Source: Rhodococcus yunnanensis NBRC 103083 (GTDB lineage Bacteria; Actinomycetota; Actinomycetes; Mycobacteriales; Mycobacteriaceae). Taken from it: DNA of 64,000 nucleotides. The stretch's first letter is position 1. Each line of letters starts with the position of its first letter. The stretch covers positions 218,120 to 282,119 of the forward strand of contig NZ_BCXH01000007.1 in the NCBI RefSeq assembly GCF_001895005.1. Reading direction: 5' to 3'. Below, piece after piece: positions 16,874 through 25,807 of the stretch. A program made the position numbers and the translations under genes. The notes under the pieces are model-generated. The model was given only the letters and a program-made list of their open reading frames with translations, did no database searches and was not told the DNA's origin.

Positions 16874-17752
16874 TCACCCCTTCTCTTTCGATCCTCGATA
16901 CGGAGTCGGGATCCAGTGCAGCGGCTGCCTCGGCGCCGTGTAACCGTGCGGGCCGCGCCGCTTCGGCAAGGTGATCTCGGTGCGCTCGAGTGGCGTGTAC
17001 GGGACCTGGTCGAGGATGTGGGTGATGATGTTGAGCCGGCCACTCTTCTTGTCGTCGTTGACCGCGACATACCATGGTGCCCAGCCGGTATCGGTGAAGT
17101 GGAACATGTCATCGCGTGCCCGCGAGTAGTCGTACCAACGGGTGTACGACGCGATATCGAGATCCGAGAGCTTCCACAGCTTGCGCGGGTCGTCGATCCG
17201 ACTCTGCAGGCGCAGTGTCTGCTGTTCCTCACTCACCTCCAGCCAGTACTTCAGCAGGATGACGCCCGAATCGACTATTGCGCGCTCGACCTCGGGGACG
17301 AGCTGAAGAAACTGCTCCGACTCTTCCTCGGAGCAGAACCCCATCACCCGTTCGACACCGACGCGGTTGTACCAACTGCGGTCGAAGATCACGACCTCGC
17401 CGCCGGCAGGCAGGTGCGGCAGATATCGCTGGATGTACATCTGCGACCTCTCCCGATCCGTCGGTGCGGGGAGAGCAACGACCCTGAACACCCTCGGACT
17501 GACCCTTTCGGTGATCGCCTTGATCACGCCGCCCTTCCCCGCGGTGTCACGGCCCTCGAAGACGATGCAGATCTTCGCGCCGGACGACTTCACCCATTCC
17601 TGCAGCGCGACGAGTTCTCCGTGCAGCGGGCGGAGCAGGCGCCGGTACTCCTTGTTCTTCATCGGCTTGTAGCGCGCCGATTCGGCGGGTCCGTCACCGT
17701 CGGACCGCGGCAGCTCGAACGTCGACCTGTGGTGTTTGTCCTTCTTCGCCAC
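16874..17752 (-). CDS. ppk2: Polyphosphate kinase 2
   Basis: This is a 292-residue single-domain PPK2. The Walker A-like GRDTAGKGG lies near residues 67-75, Walker B in VIFDRSWYNRVGVE, and the lid region in DPRKLWKLSDLD. PPK2 enzymes transfer phosphate between polyphosphate and nucleotides, usually driving GDP or ADP phosphorylation. It starts at GTG 17752 after a GGGGAAACC leader and is 18 bp downstream of the membrane protein gene. Coexpression with an ATP-driven pump is suggestive of local energy supply, but that link is inference. Confidence 0.92.
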   Translation of the reverse strand: MAKKDKHHRSTFELPRSDGDGPAESARYKPMKNKEYRRLLRPLHGELVALQEWVKSSGAKICIVFEGRDTAGKGGVIKAITERVSPRVFRVVALPAPTDRERSQMYIQRYLPHLPAGGEVVIFDRSWYNRVGVERVMGFCSEEESEQFLQLVPEVERAIVDSGVILLKYWLEVSEEQQTLRLQSRIDDPRKLWKLSDLDIASYTRWYDYSRARDDMFHFTDTGWAPWYVAVNDDKKSGRLNIITHILDQVPYTPLERTEITLPKRRGPHGYTAPRQPLHWIPTPYRGSKEKG

Positions 17753-17770
17753 GGTTTCCCCTTCCCGCCG

Positions 17771-19261
17771 CTACCCGACGACCTTCGTACCGGCCTGGAC
17801 CTTCGTATCGGCCTGGTCCTTCGTCTCGGCCTCGTCTGTCGTCTCGGGCGACTCGGTGGAGTCCGGTGCCGAGGCGGAGGCGCGGGCCGGCCGGAGGAGC
17901 ACTTCGAGTCCCACGAGCGCCAACGCTGCACACAGAACGATCCACAACACGACCAACCCCGTTGGATAACGCCAGAACATCAGCAACACTGCAGCAATCC
18001 CGATGATGAGGCAGCGCAGCGGAATACGAAGCTGATACGCCAGACGCTCCACCTCGTTGGGCGGTCGGCCGCTCCCGGATCGGCGCACGTAATCCAGCGC
18101 CTGTCCGTATCCGCGACGGACGACCGAAGCAGACGTCGAACCGCCGACGAGGTAGCCGGCGATCGCAATCACGAGACCGAGGGCCGCTACTGCGCGCAGA
18201 CTCGTGCGTAGCGGGACCAGGACGGTATCGATGACCACGGTCGCCGCGTCGGGCGAGAGGACATCGGTCGGAACGCTGTCCAAGTAGATCGCCCGCCCCA
18301 CCAGCAGTCCGATCGCCAGGACGAGCATTCCCAGTGCGATCGACAACCCGGCAAGGGACAGCGTGCGGAGTCTGCGCCCCGACGGCGCGACGGCGACAGC
18401 TGCTGCGGCACAGGCAATTCCGAGCCAGGGTAGTATCACCGAGGCCTTGTCGAGCGCTGCGACGGCCCGCTGCGCCTTCACCAGCTCGGGCGACTGGAAC
18501 AGAACGAACTGTTTGTCCACCGAGGGGACCTTGTCGACGAATGCGAAACCGCGTTCGGTGAGTGCGGCTTTGACGTTGTCGATGACGGTACCCAGGGAGA
18601 TGCTGACCGTGCCGCTCTGATCGACCGCAACGGAACTGAGACCGTAATTGCCGGTCATCACCGCGACGAGCGCATTGTGGGCGGCCCGGTTCGCCTGTAT
18701 CCACAGGTCCTCGAACTGCTGCGATGCCACCAGCGAACCGACTGTGTCGTGCACGAAATTCTGTGCCTGGCCGGCGATCACGGGCGCGAGGCCGACAACG
18801 GCCTGATCGAGACGCGGCGCGTTCGCAGCCACATTCGAGGCGTCGGTCAGCGCAGTCAGCGCTTCCTTGGTGAGCCCCTCGACGTCGATTCGGGCAAAGA
18901 TCTCGTCGGTGATCTGGTTGGTGACCTCCCCCTGAATGGCCGGGTTCTCACCGAGGGGAGCAATGGTGCTGACATACCGGTCGGTGTCGAGTATCTGGCT
19001 TCGGGTGAAGCGAGCAGTGACCGATGCCAGCGCGAGAACCGCGACGAGCACGAGCAAGATCGTCACCGCAGTCCACCGCAGCCGGTTCCTCGGTGCACGC
19101 ACGGCCGGTTCCGCAGTGACACCTGACTTTTCGACTCCTGACTTTTCATCGCGTGACTTCTCGTGCGGACGAGTCCGAAGCGTGGCGACTTCCTCGCGCA
19201 GCCTGATCAGCTCGGCGCGTTCGCTCTCGTCGAGAGCATCAGTGTTCGTTACGTCAGCCAT
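17771..19261 (-). CDS. Conserved actinobacterial membrane protein with charged repeat tails
   Basis: This is a 496-residue protein I do not recognise by function. It starts with a cytoplasmic coil-like segment (SERAELIRLREEVATLR), followed by one hydrophobic helix near 64-86. A large extracytoplasmic domain of about 200 residues comes next, with NQITDEIFARIDVEGLTKEAL and repeated helices. Four to five further hydrophobic helices lie between about 280 and 455. Both ends carry short charged repeats: EKSGVEKSGV near the N-terminus and ETKDQADTKVQAGTKV at the C-terminus. It is the first gene of the PPK2/ATPase/SulP operon and may be a scaffold or envelope sensor. Confidence 0.7.
   Translation of the reverse strand: MADVTNTDALDESERAELIRLREEVATLRTRPHEKSRDEKSGVEKSGVTAEPAVRAPRNRLRWTAVTILLVLVAVLALASVTARFTRSQILDTDRYVSTIAPLGENPAIQGEVTNQITDEIFARIDVEGLTKEALTALTDASNVAANAPRLDQAVVGLAPVIAGQAQNFVHDTVGSLVASQQFEDLWIQANRAAHNALVAVMTGNYGLSSVAVDQSGTVSISLGTVIDNVKAALTERGFAFVDKVPSVDKQFVLFQSPELVKAQRAVAALDKASVILPWLGIACAAAAVAVAPSGRRLRTLSLAGLSIALGMLVLAIGLLVGRAIYLDSVPTDVLSPDAATVVIDTVLVPLRTSLRAVAALGLVIAIAGYLVGGSTSASVVRRGYGQALDYVRRSGSGRPPNEVERLAYQLRIPLRCLIIGIAAVLLMFWRYPTGLVVLWIVLCAALALVGLEVLLRPARASASAPDSTESPETTDEAETKDQADTKVQAGTKVVG
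17781..17834 (-). repeat. Three tandem 18-bp coding repeats
   Basis: Three adjacent 18-bp units at 17781-17798, 17799-17816 and 17817-17834 encode the acidic/Lys C-terminal hexad repeat of the membrane protein. They are near-identical and in frame, so copy number could vary between strains without breaking the gene. Confidence 0.7.
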
Positions 19262-19422
19262 CGCACGTCAGATCGATTCGACCAGCGGTTCATCGGACAT
19301 CACCGTTCCCCTTGGCGGCAGCAGCACGAATTGAACTCGTGAATCGAGTGTCCTCCCGGAGATTCCCGCTGTCACGCAATTGCAGCGTTGACTTCGTCCG
19401 AACCAGCGTGTGGGAGCAAAAA

Positions 19423-19656
19423 TCACCCGATGGGTGAGACGGGCGCGTCGGATTCGGGTATCGGGTGGTTCGCGAGATCGCGCCGAGCTGCCTTCTCCAC
19501 GAGCAGCGGAACGAAATCGCGGATCCGACACTCGTCGAAGCGCTTGTGAATTGTGCGCACGGTGTGCCCTATCGCCCCCGCCGACACGAACGGGTAGCGG
19601 GCAGTCAACCGCTCGATGACCTGCTCGATCTGGAGACTTTCGTAGTCGCCAGCCAT
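19423..19656 (-). CDS. Small three-helix-bundle domain protein
   Basis: This is a 77-residue protein from ATG 19656. Earlier starts exist at 19665 (ATG) and 19692 (TTG). The sequence YESLQIEQVIERLTARYP, then VRTIHKRFDECRIRDFVPLLVEKAARRDL, predicts three amphipathic helices. It matches the small three-helix bundle dimerisation domain proteins common in Rhodococcus and Mycobacterium. No enzymatic residues are seen. It stands between the membrane protein operon and galK and may be a monocistron. Function unknown. Confidence 0.6.
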   Translation of the reverse strand: MAGDYESLQIEQVIERLTARYPFVSAGAIGHTVRTIHKRFDECRIRDFVPLLVEKAARRDLANHPIPESDAPVSPIG

Positions 19657-19741
19657 GAAAATCATGGTCTGCCCGGTATGCAACAGCGTCAATCACCCGC
19701 TACGGATGAGCCACGGGAACCTCGTCGCAGTTGTCCGGCCG

Positions 19742-20830
19742 TCACACGTGTACGCGCGACGCGCCTGCCCCTGCCCGCGCGGTGAACACGGTCGGCACGG
19801 GAAACCCACCGGCGGCGATGTCGGCTTCGATCGACTCGGCGATCTCTCCCACGGCATCGGCGGGCACCACCGCGATGACGCATCCCCCGAAACCGCCGCC
19901 GGTCATCCGCGCGCCGAGCGCGCCGTGACGCACCGCCGACTCGGCGATGAGATCGATGTGCGGGGTCGTGATCTCGAAGTCGTCCCGCATCGACGCATGG
20001 GACTGCGTCATGAGTTCGCCGACGCGTCGAAAATTCTTGTTCGTCAATGCCTCAGCGCAGTCCAGGACGCGCGTGTTCTCGCTCAGGATGTGCCGAACCC
20101 GCCGCCGATCGGTTGCGTCGTCTATACGCTCCAGAACGCCCTCGGTACCTTGCACGTCGCGCAGGGAGCCGACTCCCAGTGTCGCCGCAGCGCGCGTGCA
20201 GGATTCCCGACGCGAGGCGTACTCGCCGGTCGAATGCTGATGAGCCGCATTGGAGTTGACGACGAGAAGAGCCAGATCACTGCCGGCGAGGTCGAACGTC
20301 ACCGGGCTCACCGACGACGTCTCGAAGTCGATGAGGAGTGCTCGATCGATGTGCCCGTTCAGCGACGCCAATTGATCCATCAGCCCTGTCGGGGCTCCGA
20401 CGAAATCGTTCTCGGCCCGCTGCGCGATCCGCGCGGCGTCGAGAGGATCGAGTTCCACACCGGTTGCCGCAGTCATCGCCAGCAGAACTGCGCACTCGAG
20501 CGCGGCAGAGGACGAAAGCCCCGCACCGATCGGTACCTCGCTGCTGACGGACATCGTTCCGCCGACCACACGATGGCCTGCCTCGGACAATGCCCACACA
20601 ACACCCGCGGGATACGCCGCCCAGCCCTGGACGTCACCGCGTCGCACATCGAGACCGAACGTGACGCCGTCCGCCTCCTCCTCGCTGTCGAGCGAGACGG
20701 TCCCGGAGTCGTCCGGTTCGAAGCGCACTGTCGTGCGTTCGTCCAGCGCGATCGGCATAGCGAAGCCCTGATTGTAGTCGGTGTGTTCGCCGATCAGATT
20801 GATTCGCCCCGGCGCCTCGGTGACGATCAC
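19742..20830 (-). CDS. galK: Galactokinase
   Basis: This is a 362-residue GHMP kinase that phosphorylates galactose at C1. The signature APGRINLIGEHTDYNQG occurs at residues 6-22, the ATP-binding PIGAGLSSSAALE near 100, and the third GHMP motif MTGGGFGGCVIA near 322. Its start overlaps the galT stop by 4 bp (ATGA), so the two are cotranslated. It forms the Leloir pathway step before GalT. No galE (UDP-galactose epimerase) is in the window. Confidence 0.95.
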   Translation of the reverse strand: MIVTEAPGRINLIGEHTDYNQGFAMPIALDERTTVRFEPDDSGTVSLDSEEEADGVTFGLDVRRGDVQGWAAYPAGVVWALSEAGHRVVGGTMSVSSEVPIGAGLSSSAALECAVLLAMTAATGVELDPLDAARIAQRAENDFVGAPTGLMDQLASLNGHIDRALLIDFETSSVSPVTFDLAGSDLALLVVNSNAAHQHSTGEYASRRESCTRAAATLGVGSLRDVQGTEGVLERIDDATDRRRVRHILSENTRVLDCAEALTNKNFRRVGELMTQSHASMRDDFEITTPHIDLIAESAVRHGALGARMTGGGFGGCVIAVVPADAVGEIAESIEADIAAGGFPVPTVFTARAGAGASRVHV

Positions 20831-21924
20831 AGCGCCAACTCCCCTAGTCGGCCGGCCATCTGTTCGGGTGTGACGTCGGTGATGAAAGCGTCCATCGCCG
20901 ATTCCGACCCCGCTAGATACTTCAGCTTGGTCGCCGACCGCCGCACCGACATCAGCTCGATGTGAAAGTAGCCGTTCTCCTGGCCGCGATCCGGTCGGTA
21001 CTGGTGCAGTGCCGAAATATACGGCAGCGCTGTGGGATACATTCGGTCGAAGCGTCCGAGAACGTCGAGGTAGATCGAGGTCAGCGAGTCGAGTTCTTCT
21101 CCGGCCAGTTCGGTCACGTTGTGCACGTGCCGATTCGGATAGATGTGCACCTCCACGGGCCAGCGCGCAGCGAACGGCACGAAGGCGGTGAAGTGGTCGT
21201 TGGAGGCGACGATCCGGGCGTCGTCCTCGATCTCACGAGCGAGTATGTCCGCGAACAGGTTTGCTCCGCCGTTGTTGTCCGCGAAGGCCTGCGCCTGCCT
21301 GAGCATCGACGCGGTTCGCGGAGTCAGGTACGGGTAGCCGTAGATCTGGCCGTGCGGGTGCGAGAGGGTGACACCGATCTCCTCACCCCTGTTCTCGAAG
21401 CAGAAGACCTGCTCGATGCCGTCGAGCCCCATGAGCGTCTCGGTGCGCTCACGCCACACGTCGACGACGAGACGCGCATGATCGCGACTCAACTCCGCGA
21501 ACGAGGTGGTGTGGTCACTGGAGAAACAGATGACCTCGCATCGACCGACTCCGTTGGCGGACAGAGCGTTCGGCGACAACGCCTGGGCTCCTTCGCCTGC
21601 ATGCGAGAGGCTCGGGAACCGGTTCTCGAATACGACGACGTCGTAGTTCGCGGCGGGTACCTCACTCGAATCGCCGCCGGGCGAGGGGCACAGCGGACAC
21701 TGATCCGCCGGCGGCTTGTACGTGCGATCCTGCCGGAGCGCGGCGATCGCGACCCAGTCCCCCGTCTGACGGTCCCGTCGCACCTCGGACCGAGCGGTGA
21801 GCGACCTCGGCGTCAGTGGGCGAACATCAGGGACAGGATGAACGGTGTTGCCCGGCAACGAGTAGAACAGAATCTCGCGGCCGTCGGCGAGCTCTGCACG
21901 TGCGGACGTCTCCGTGATGGTCAT
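20827..21924 (-). CDS. galT: Galactose-1-phosphate uridylyltransferase
   Basis: This is a 365-residue GalT. The active-site LSHPHGQIYGYPYL carries the uridylylated His. CPLCPSPGG near residue 77 matches the zinc-binding CxxC of the N-terminal half. It exchanges UMP between UDP-glucose and galactose-1-phosphate. It overlaps the DeoR gene stop by 4 bp and galK by 4 bp, making a deoR-galT-galK operon. Confidence 0.95.
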   Translation of the reverse strand: MTITETSARAELADGREILFYSLPGNTVHPVPDVRPLTPRSLTARSEVRRDRQTGDWVAIAALRQDRTYKPPADQCPLCPSPGGDSSEVPAANYDVVVFENRFPSLSHAGEGAQALSPNALSANGVGRCEVICFSSDHTTSFAELSRDHARLVVDVWRERTETLMGLDGIEQVFCFENRGEEIGVTLSHPHGQIYGYPYLTPRTASMLRQAQAFADNNGGANLFADILAREIEDDARIVASNDHFTAFVPFAARWPVEVHIYPNRHVHNVTELAGEELDSLTSIYLDVLGRFDRMYPTALPYISALHQYRPDRGQENGYFHIELMSVRRSATKLKYLAGSESAMDAFITDVTPEQMAGRLGELAL

Positions 21925-22703
21925 ATCTTCTCCGTCTCGGCTACGACAATGTTCTCCACGTGCGCGGCCAGCGCGACGCGGTCCTGCGGGTCGAGCCCGT
22001 CGTCCACCACGAGCGTGTGGACGTCCGAGATCAGCCCGAACACGTTGGTTCCGACCTCGCGGTACTTCGTGTTGTCGGCGAGCACCAACAGGCGACGGCC
22101 GGTAGCGACGAGTCGCCGATTCGTCTCCGCCTCAGCGATGTTCGGTGTGGTGAGTCCGGATTCGATGTCGAATCCGTGGACGCCGAGGAACACCGCGTCG
22201 ACACGGAACGCGTCGAGCGCCGTGTTCGCGATGGGGCCGACGAGCGCATCGGACGGAGTGCGCGAACCACCGGTCAGATAAACGACCGGGTTCGGCTCGG
22301 ACGGATGCCCGGTCAGTTCCGAGAAGATCGAGATCGAGTTCGTCACGACGGTGATCGAGCCTCGTCCGCGCAGCAGCTTCGCCAGCTCGAGTGTCGTGGT
22401 ACCCGCACTGATCGCGATGGTCATACCGTCCTCGACGGCATCGAGTGCCGCGCGTCCGATGGCGACCTTCTCCGAGTGCTGCCGGGCGGCCTTCGCCGTC
22501 GACGGCGGCTCGACGCCGCGGTTTCCGCGCGCGATGGCACCGCCGTGCACTTTGCGCAGCTCCTGACGCTCGTCCAGTACGTCGAGGTCACGCCGGATCG
22601 TCATCTCGGACACGTCGAGAATCTCGGCCAGGTCGACGACTTTCACCGCGCCTTCCGCCCGGAGGACAGCCCTGATTCGCTCGTGTCGCTCAGCAGCGAG
22701 CAT
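21921..22703 (-). CDS. DeoR-family repressor of galactose genes
   Basis: This is a 260-residue regulator from ATG 22703, with AGGTAGG upstream; a GTG at 22709 is too close to that site. The N-terminal HTH (RHERIRAVLRAEGAVKVVDLAEIL, then SEMTIRRDLDVL) is the DeoR signature. The rest is the sugar-phosphate sensor domain, with ISAGTTTLELAKLL. It is first in the galactose operon and divergent from the symporter. It probably represses both directions and is relieved by a sugar phosphate. Confidence 0.9.
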   Translation of the reverse strand: MLAAERHERIRAVLRAEGAVKVVDLAEILDVSEMTIRRDLDVLDERQELRKVHGGAIARGNRGVEPPSTAKAARQHSEKVAIGRAALDAVEDGMTIAISAGTTTLELAKLLRGRGSITVVTNSISIFSELTGHPSEPNPVVYLTGGSRTPSDALVGPIANTALDAFRVDAVFLGVHGFDIESGLTTPNIAEAETNRRLVATGRRLLVLADNTKYREVGTNVFGLISDVHTLVVDDGLDPQDRVALAAHVENIVVAETEKI

Positions 22704-22744
22704 CCGCACCTACCTCTGAAGTCTGGGCACGAAGCCGGAGGAAA

Positions 22745-22802
22745 CGAACATTACCAAACATCAGACAGCAGATTGCAGGCATTGCGTGTACGTAAATGTT
22801 CG
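22745..22802. promoter_or_regulatory. Paired inverted half-sites, probable DeoR operators
   Basis: CGAACATT at 22745-22752 is the exact reverse complement of AATGTTCG at 22795-22802, 42 bp apart. A third related TATGTTCA occurs at 22815-22822. Spaced operators of this kind suit a tetrameric DeoR repressor that loops DNA between the divergent deoR and symporter promoters. Assignment to this DeoR protein is inferred. Confidence 0.5.
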
Positions 22803-22835
22803 GCTCTGTTACTTTATGTTCACATCGCTCACATC

Positions 22836-22851
22836 AGTGAGCCAGCTCACT
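22836..22851. promoter_or_regulatory. CRP/GlxR-like binding site
   Basis: AGTGAGCCAGCTCACT is a perfect 16-bp palindrome with the GTGA-N6-TCAC core of actinobacterial CRP/GlxR sites. It lies 19 bp before the symporter start, just upstream of its ribosome-binding site. That position would give cAMP-dependent control, perhaps repression. A second overlapping inverted repeat, GCTCAC/GTGAGC, is at 22827-22842. Confidence 0.6.
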
Positions 22852-22870
22852 CAACCAGGGAGGTTGACGC

Positions 22871-24577
22871 GTGACGTCGAACCTTGCGGCAGAAGGCGTG
22901 CTTTCGTTCAACACGAACGCGCTGGACTACGTACTCATCGCCGTATATTTCGTGTTCGTTCTGGGAATCGGATACGTTGCCCGCCGACAGCTGTCGACGA
23001 GCCTCGACTTCTTCCTCTCCGGGCGGCGCCTGCCCGCATGGGTCACCGGCATCGCATTCGTCTCCGCGAATCTCGGCGCCGTGGAGATCATGGGTATGTC
23101 CGCCAACGGCGCCCAACTCGGTCTCGCCACGATGCACTACTACTGGATCGGCGCGATACCGGCGATGCTGTTCCTCGGTGTCGTGATGATGCCGTTCTAC
23201 TACGGCTCCAAGGTCCGAAGCGTTCCGGAGTTCATGCGCAAACGATTCGACTCGAGAGCCCACCTCGTCAACGCCATCAGCTTCGCCGTCGCGCAGATCC
23301 TCATCGCGGGCGTCAACCTGTTCCTTCTCGCGACGGTGGTCAAGGTTCTCCTCGGCTGGACGCTGTGGGTGTCGCTGATCGTCGCTGCCGCAATCGTTCT
23401 CACCTACACCGTGCTCGGTGGGCTCTCAGCCGCCATCTACAACGAGGTGCTGCAGTTCTTCGTCATCCTCGCCGCTCTCGTACCGCTGACCATCATCGGT
23501 CTGATCAAGGTCGGCGGCTGGTCGGGACTGAAGGAGAAGGTCGTGCCCACCGTCACGGACGGCACCGTCACCGCCTCGACCACCGAACAGCTCGCGTCGT
23601 GGCCGGGTCAGGCACTCAGTGGCTTCGACTCACCTGTCCTGTCGGTGATCGGCATCGTGTTCGGTCTCGGTTTCGTGTTGTCCTTCGGATACTGGACGAC
23701 GAACTTCGTCGAGGTACAGCGCGCGATGGCGTCGAGTTCGATGTCGGCGGCTCGTCGCGCACCGATCATCGGTGCGATCCCGAAGATGTTGGTGCCCTTC
23801 GTCGTCGTCGTTCCCGGCATGATCGCCGCCTCCGCGATCGGCGACATGATCAACCTGAAGGAGAACGGCACCGGCGACATCACCTACAACGACGCCATGC
23901 TGCTCATGATGCGTGACATCCTGCCGAACGGCCTTCTCGGCGTCGCGGTCGCAGGCTTGATGGCCGCGTTCATGGCAGGTATGGCCGCGAACATCTCGGC
24001 ATTCAACACCGTCTTCAGCTACGACCTGTGGCAGCAGTACATCGTCAAGGATCGCGAGGACGGCTACTACATCACCGTCGGACGTGTGGCCACGGTCGCG
24101 GCAACCATCCTCGCGATCTTCACCGCGCTGATCGCGTCGGGATACTCCAACCTGATGGACTACCTGCAGACCCTGTTCGGATTCTTCAACGCGCCGCTGT
24201 TCGCGACGTTCATCCTCGGAATGTTCTGGAAGCGCATGACTCCCGCAGCGGGCTGGATCGGTCTTGTCTCCGGTACCGGCGCAGCAGTTCTGGTGTTCAT
24301 TCTGTCCGAGGTGGGCGTGATCAACCTACCGGGCCAGGGCATGCCGTTCGTTGCGGCCTCGGCGGCGTTCGTCGTCGACATCGCGGTGAGCATCGCAGTC
24401 AGCACGGTGACGCAGCCCAAGCCGGCCAAGGAACTCGTCGGCTTCGTCTATTCCGAGACACCCCGCGAGATGTTCACCGATCCGGCGGACGCGACCAACC
24501 CGTGGTTCAAGCGTCCGGTTCCGTTGGCAGGCTTCGCATTGGGCCTCGTCGTCGTACTCAACATCGTCTTCCACTGA
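22871..24577 (+). CDS. Sodium:solute symporter, probable galactose transporter
   Basis: This is a 568-residue SSS-family symporter starting at GTG 22871 behind AGGGAGG. It has about 14 hydrophobic helices. The helix-1 region (VLIAVYFVFVLGIGYVARR), RRLPAWVTGIAFVSANLGAVEIMGMSANGAQLG, and the GYWTTNFVEVQRAMAS segment resemble SglT/SGLT-type sugar symporters. Na+-driven galactose uptake fits its divergence from deoR-galT-galK. A small membrane protein follows 13 bp downstream. Confidence 0.85.
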   Translation: MTSNLAAEGVLSFNTNALDYVLIAVYFVFVLGIGYVARRQLSTSLDFFLSGRRLPAWVTGIAFVSANLGAVEIMGMSANGAQLGLATMHYYWIGAIPAMLFLGVVMMPFYYGSKVRSVPEFMRKRFDSRAHLVNAISFAVAQILIAGVNLFLLATVVKVLLGWTLWVSLIVAAAIVLTYTVLGGLSAAIYNEVLQFFVILAALVPLTIIGLIKVGGWSGLKEKVVPTVTDGTVTASTTEQLASWPGQALSGFDSPVLSVIGIVFGLGFVLSFGYWTTNFVEVQRAMASSSMSAARRAPIIGAIPKMLVPFVVVVPGMIAASAIGDMINLKENGTGDITYNDAMLLMMRDILPNGLLGVAVAGLMAAFMAGMAANISAFNTVFSYDLWQQYIVKDREDGYYITVGRVATVAATILAIFTALIASGYSNLMDYLQTLFGFFNAPLFATFILGMFWKRMTPAAGWIGLVSGTGAAVLVFILSEVGVINLPGQGMPFVAASAAFVVDIAVSIAVSTVTQPKPAKELVGFVYSETPREMFTDPADATNPWFKRPVPLAGFALGLVVVLNIVFH

Positions 24578-24590
24578 TAGGGATCTCGAC

Positions 24591-24878
24591 ATGACAACTC
24601 CCGAGAAGCAGAGCCCCGGCCTCGTTGCACGGCTCTTCGACATCCGATCCGTCATCGGAGCACTACTGGGCATCTACGGAATCCTGCTGACCCTCGCAGG
24701 GCTGTTCCCGTCCGCATTCGGCAACGAAACCCATTCGTCGCCGTCGAACAACGTCGTCGACATGAGCGTGGGGACCAGCGCCAACCTGTGGGTCGGGCTC
24801 GTCATGCTCGCCATTGCCCTGATGTTCGGCGGCTGGGCGCTCGCACGGCCCGCAGTGGTGGGCGACAAGGTCGACTGA
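24591..24878 (+). CDS. Small two-helix membrane protein coupled to the symporter
   Basis: This is a 95-residue protein with two predicted transmembrane helices (about 20-40 and 66-86). They are joined by a polar loop containing GNETHSSPSNNVVDMSVG. It begins 13 bp after the symporter stop, in the same operon. I recognise no characterised family. The arrangement suggests an accessory subunit or stabiliser of the symporter, which is inference. Confidence 0.7.
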   Translation: MTTPEKQSPGLVARLFDIRSVIGALLGIYGILLTLAGLFPSAFGNETHSSPSNNVVDMSVGTSANLWVGLVMLAIALMFGGWALARPAVVGDKVD

Positions 24879-24888
24879 CCCACATGCT

Positions 24889-25647
24889 TCACTGCAGCCC
24901 CGCATTCTGCACCAGAGTGAGCAGGATGCGGGGATCGCAGTCGAACCTGGTGGTGTCGATCAGGATGATGCATGCCGGTTCCACACGTCGAGACGTCGAC
25001 AGATGGTCGAGCGCGAAAATCCGGGTGCGGTAGCGTCTTTCGACGACATCCTCCCCTGGATGATGGACCATGATGCGGGGCCCGGCCCGGCCCGGTAGCG
25101 CGATGGACCGGGCGTCGGCGCTCGCGTCGAGTCGCTCGTCGTAGCTCATTCCATGCACGTCGATGCCGCCCCGACCGGAAATCTCGATCTTCGGCGCACC
25201 GATCACTCCCCTCGCCACCTGAATCAGGTATCCGGCACACCACACCAGTGCTGCGACCAGCGGAACCGACGCAGCGAGGTCGGCGGCGTCGCTCGGGTGC
25301 AGCTGGGCAAGCGCCGCTCCACTGGTGAGTCCCGCCAACCCGACGGAGACGACGTAGGTACCGAAGTAGTACCGTCGCGCATGCACGGTCGTCACACCTG
25401 CATTTCGGACGATTCCGGCCTCCCCGGTCGGATATCGTCGCCGAAAAGCTATCAGGTGGAAGACGATCGAGGTGCCCAGCAGCGCCGCGAGGAGCAGAAC
25501 CGGAGTCTCGGAACCGTACGGCGGATCGAGAGCTGCGACCCACATCGACAACGCCCACGGGCCGAAGACGAACAGTCGGATCTGCGACGGTGCACGCCTC
25601 CGATCCGACCACACCGAGGATGTGTGCTGCGAGTCAGAAGCAGGCAC
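24889..25647 (-). CDS. Membrane protein of unknown function
   Basis: This is a 252-residue protein from GTG 25647, which has GGGAGG upstream; a GTG at 25665 is open but lies above that site. There are two pairs of hydrophobic helices, near 30-65 and 95-150. A cytoplasmic C-terminal region of about 100 residues follows (GGIDVHGMSYDERL, VVERRYRTRIFALDH). I do not recognise the family. It is convergent with the symporter operon. Confidence 0.55.
   Translation of the reverse strand: MPASDSQHTSSVWSDRRRAPSQIRLFVFGPWALSMWVAALDPPYGSETPVLLLAALLGTSIVFHLIAFRRRYPTGEAGIVRNAGVTTVHARRYYFGTYVVSVGLAGLTSGAALAQLHPSDAADLAASVPLVAALVWCAGYLIQVARGVIGAPKIEISGRGGIDVHGMSYDERLDASADARSIALPGRAGPRIMVHHPGEDVVERRYRTRIFALDHLSTSRRVEPACIILIDTTRFDCDPRILLTLVQNAGLQ
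24898..24933. terminator. Hairpin between convergent symporter operon and membrane protein gene
   Basis: CCCCGCATTCTGC at 24898-24910 pairs with GCAGGATGCGGGG at 24921-24933, with a single internal mismatch and a 10-nt loop. It overlaps the 3' end of the minus-strand gene. It is well placed to end the symporter transcript and perhaps both. Confidence 0.5.
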
Positions 25648-25807
25648 TCCAACCTCCCGTTGCACTACTCATCGCACACCACCACCGGTATCGAAAGTCT
25701 GCATACTCGGTTGGACGTGCGGACCCCTCGATCGGTTCCATCCGTTCCGGCGCAGGTACGCGAAAATCCATACCCCTCCATGGATTTCCACGTACTCGGC
25801 GGCCCGT

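Noticed and set aside
15518..18211. 897-codon plus-strand open frame antisense to the ATPase, PPK2 and membrane protein genes
   Set aside because: It is a high-GC shadow frame: it reads as Arg/His/Asp-rich low-complexity sequence without domains, while the minus strand carries complete conserved motifs.
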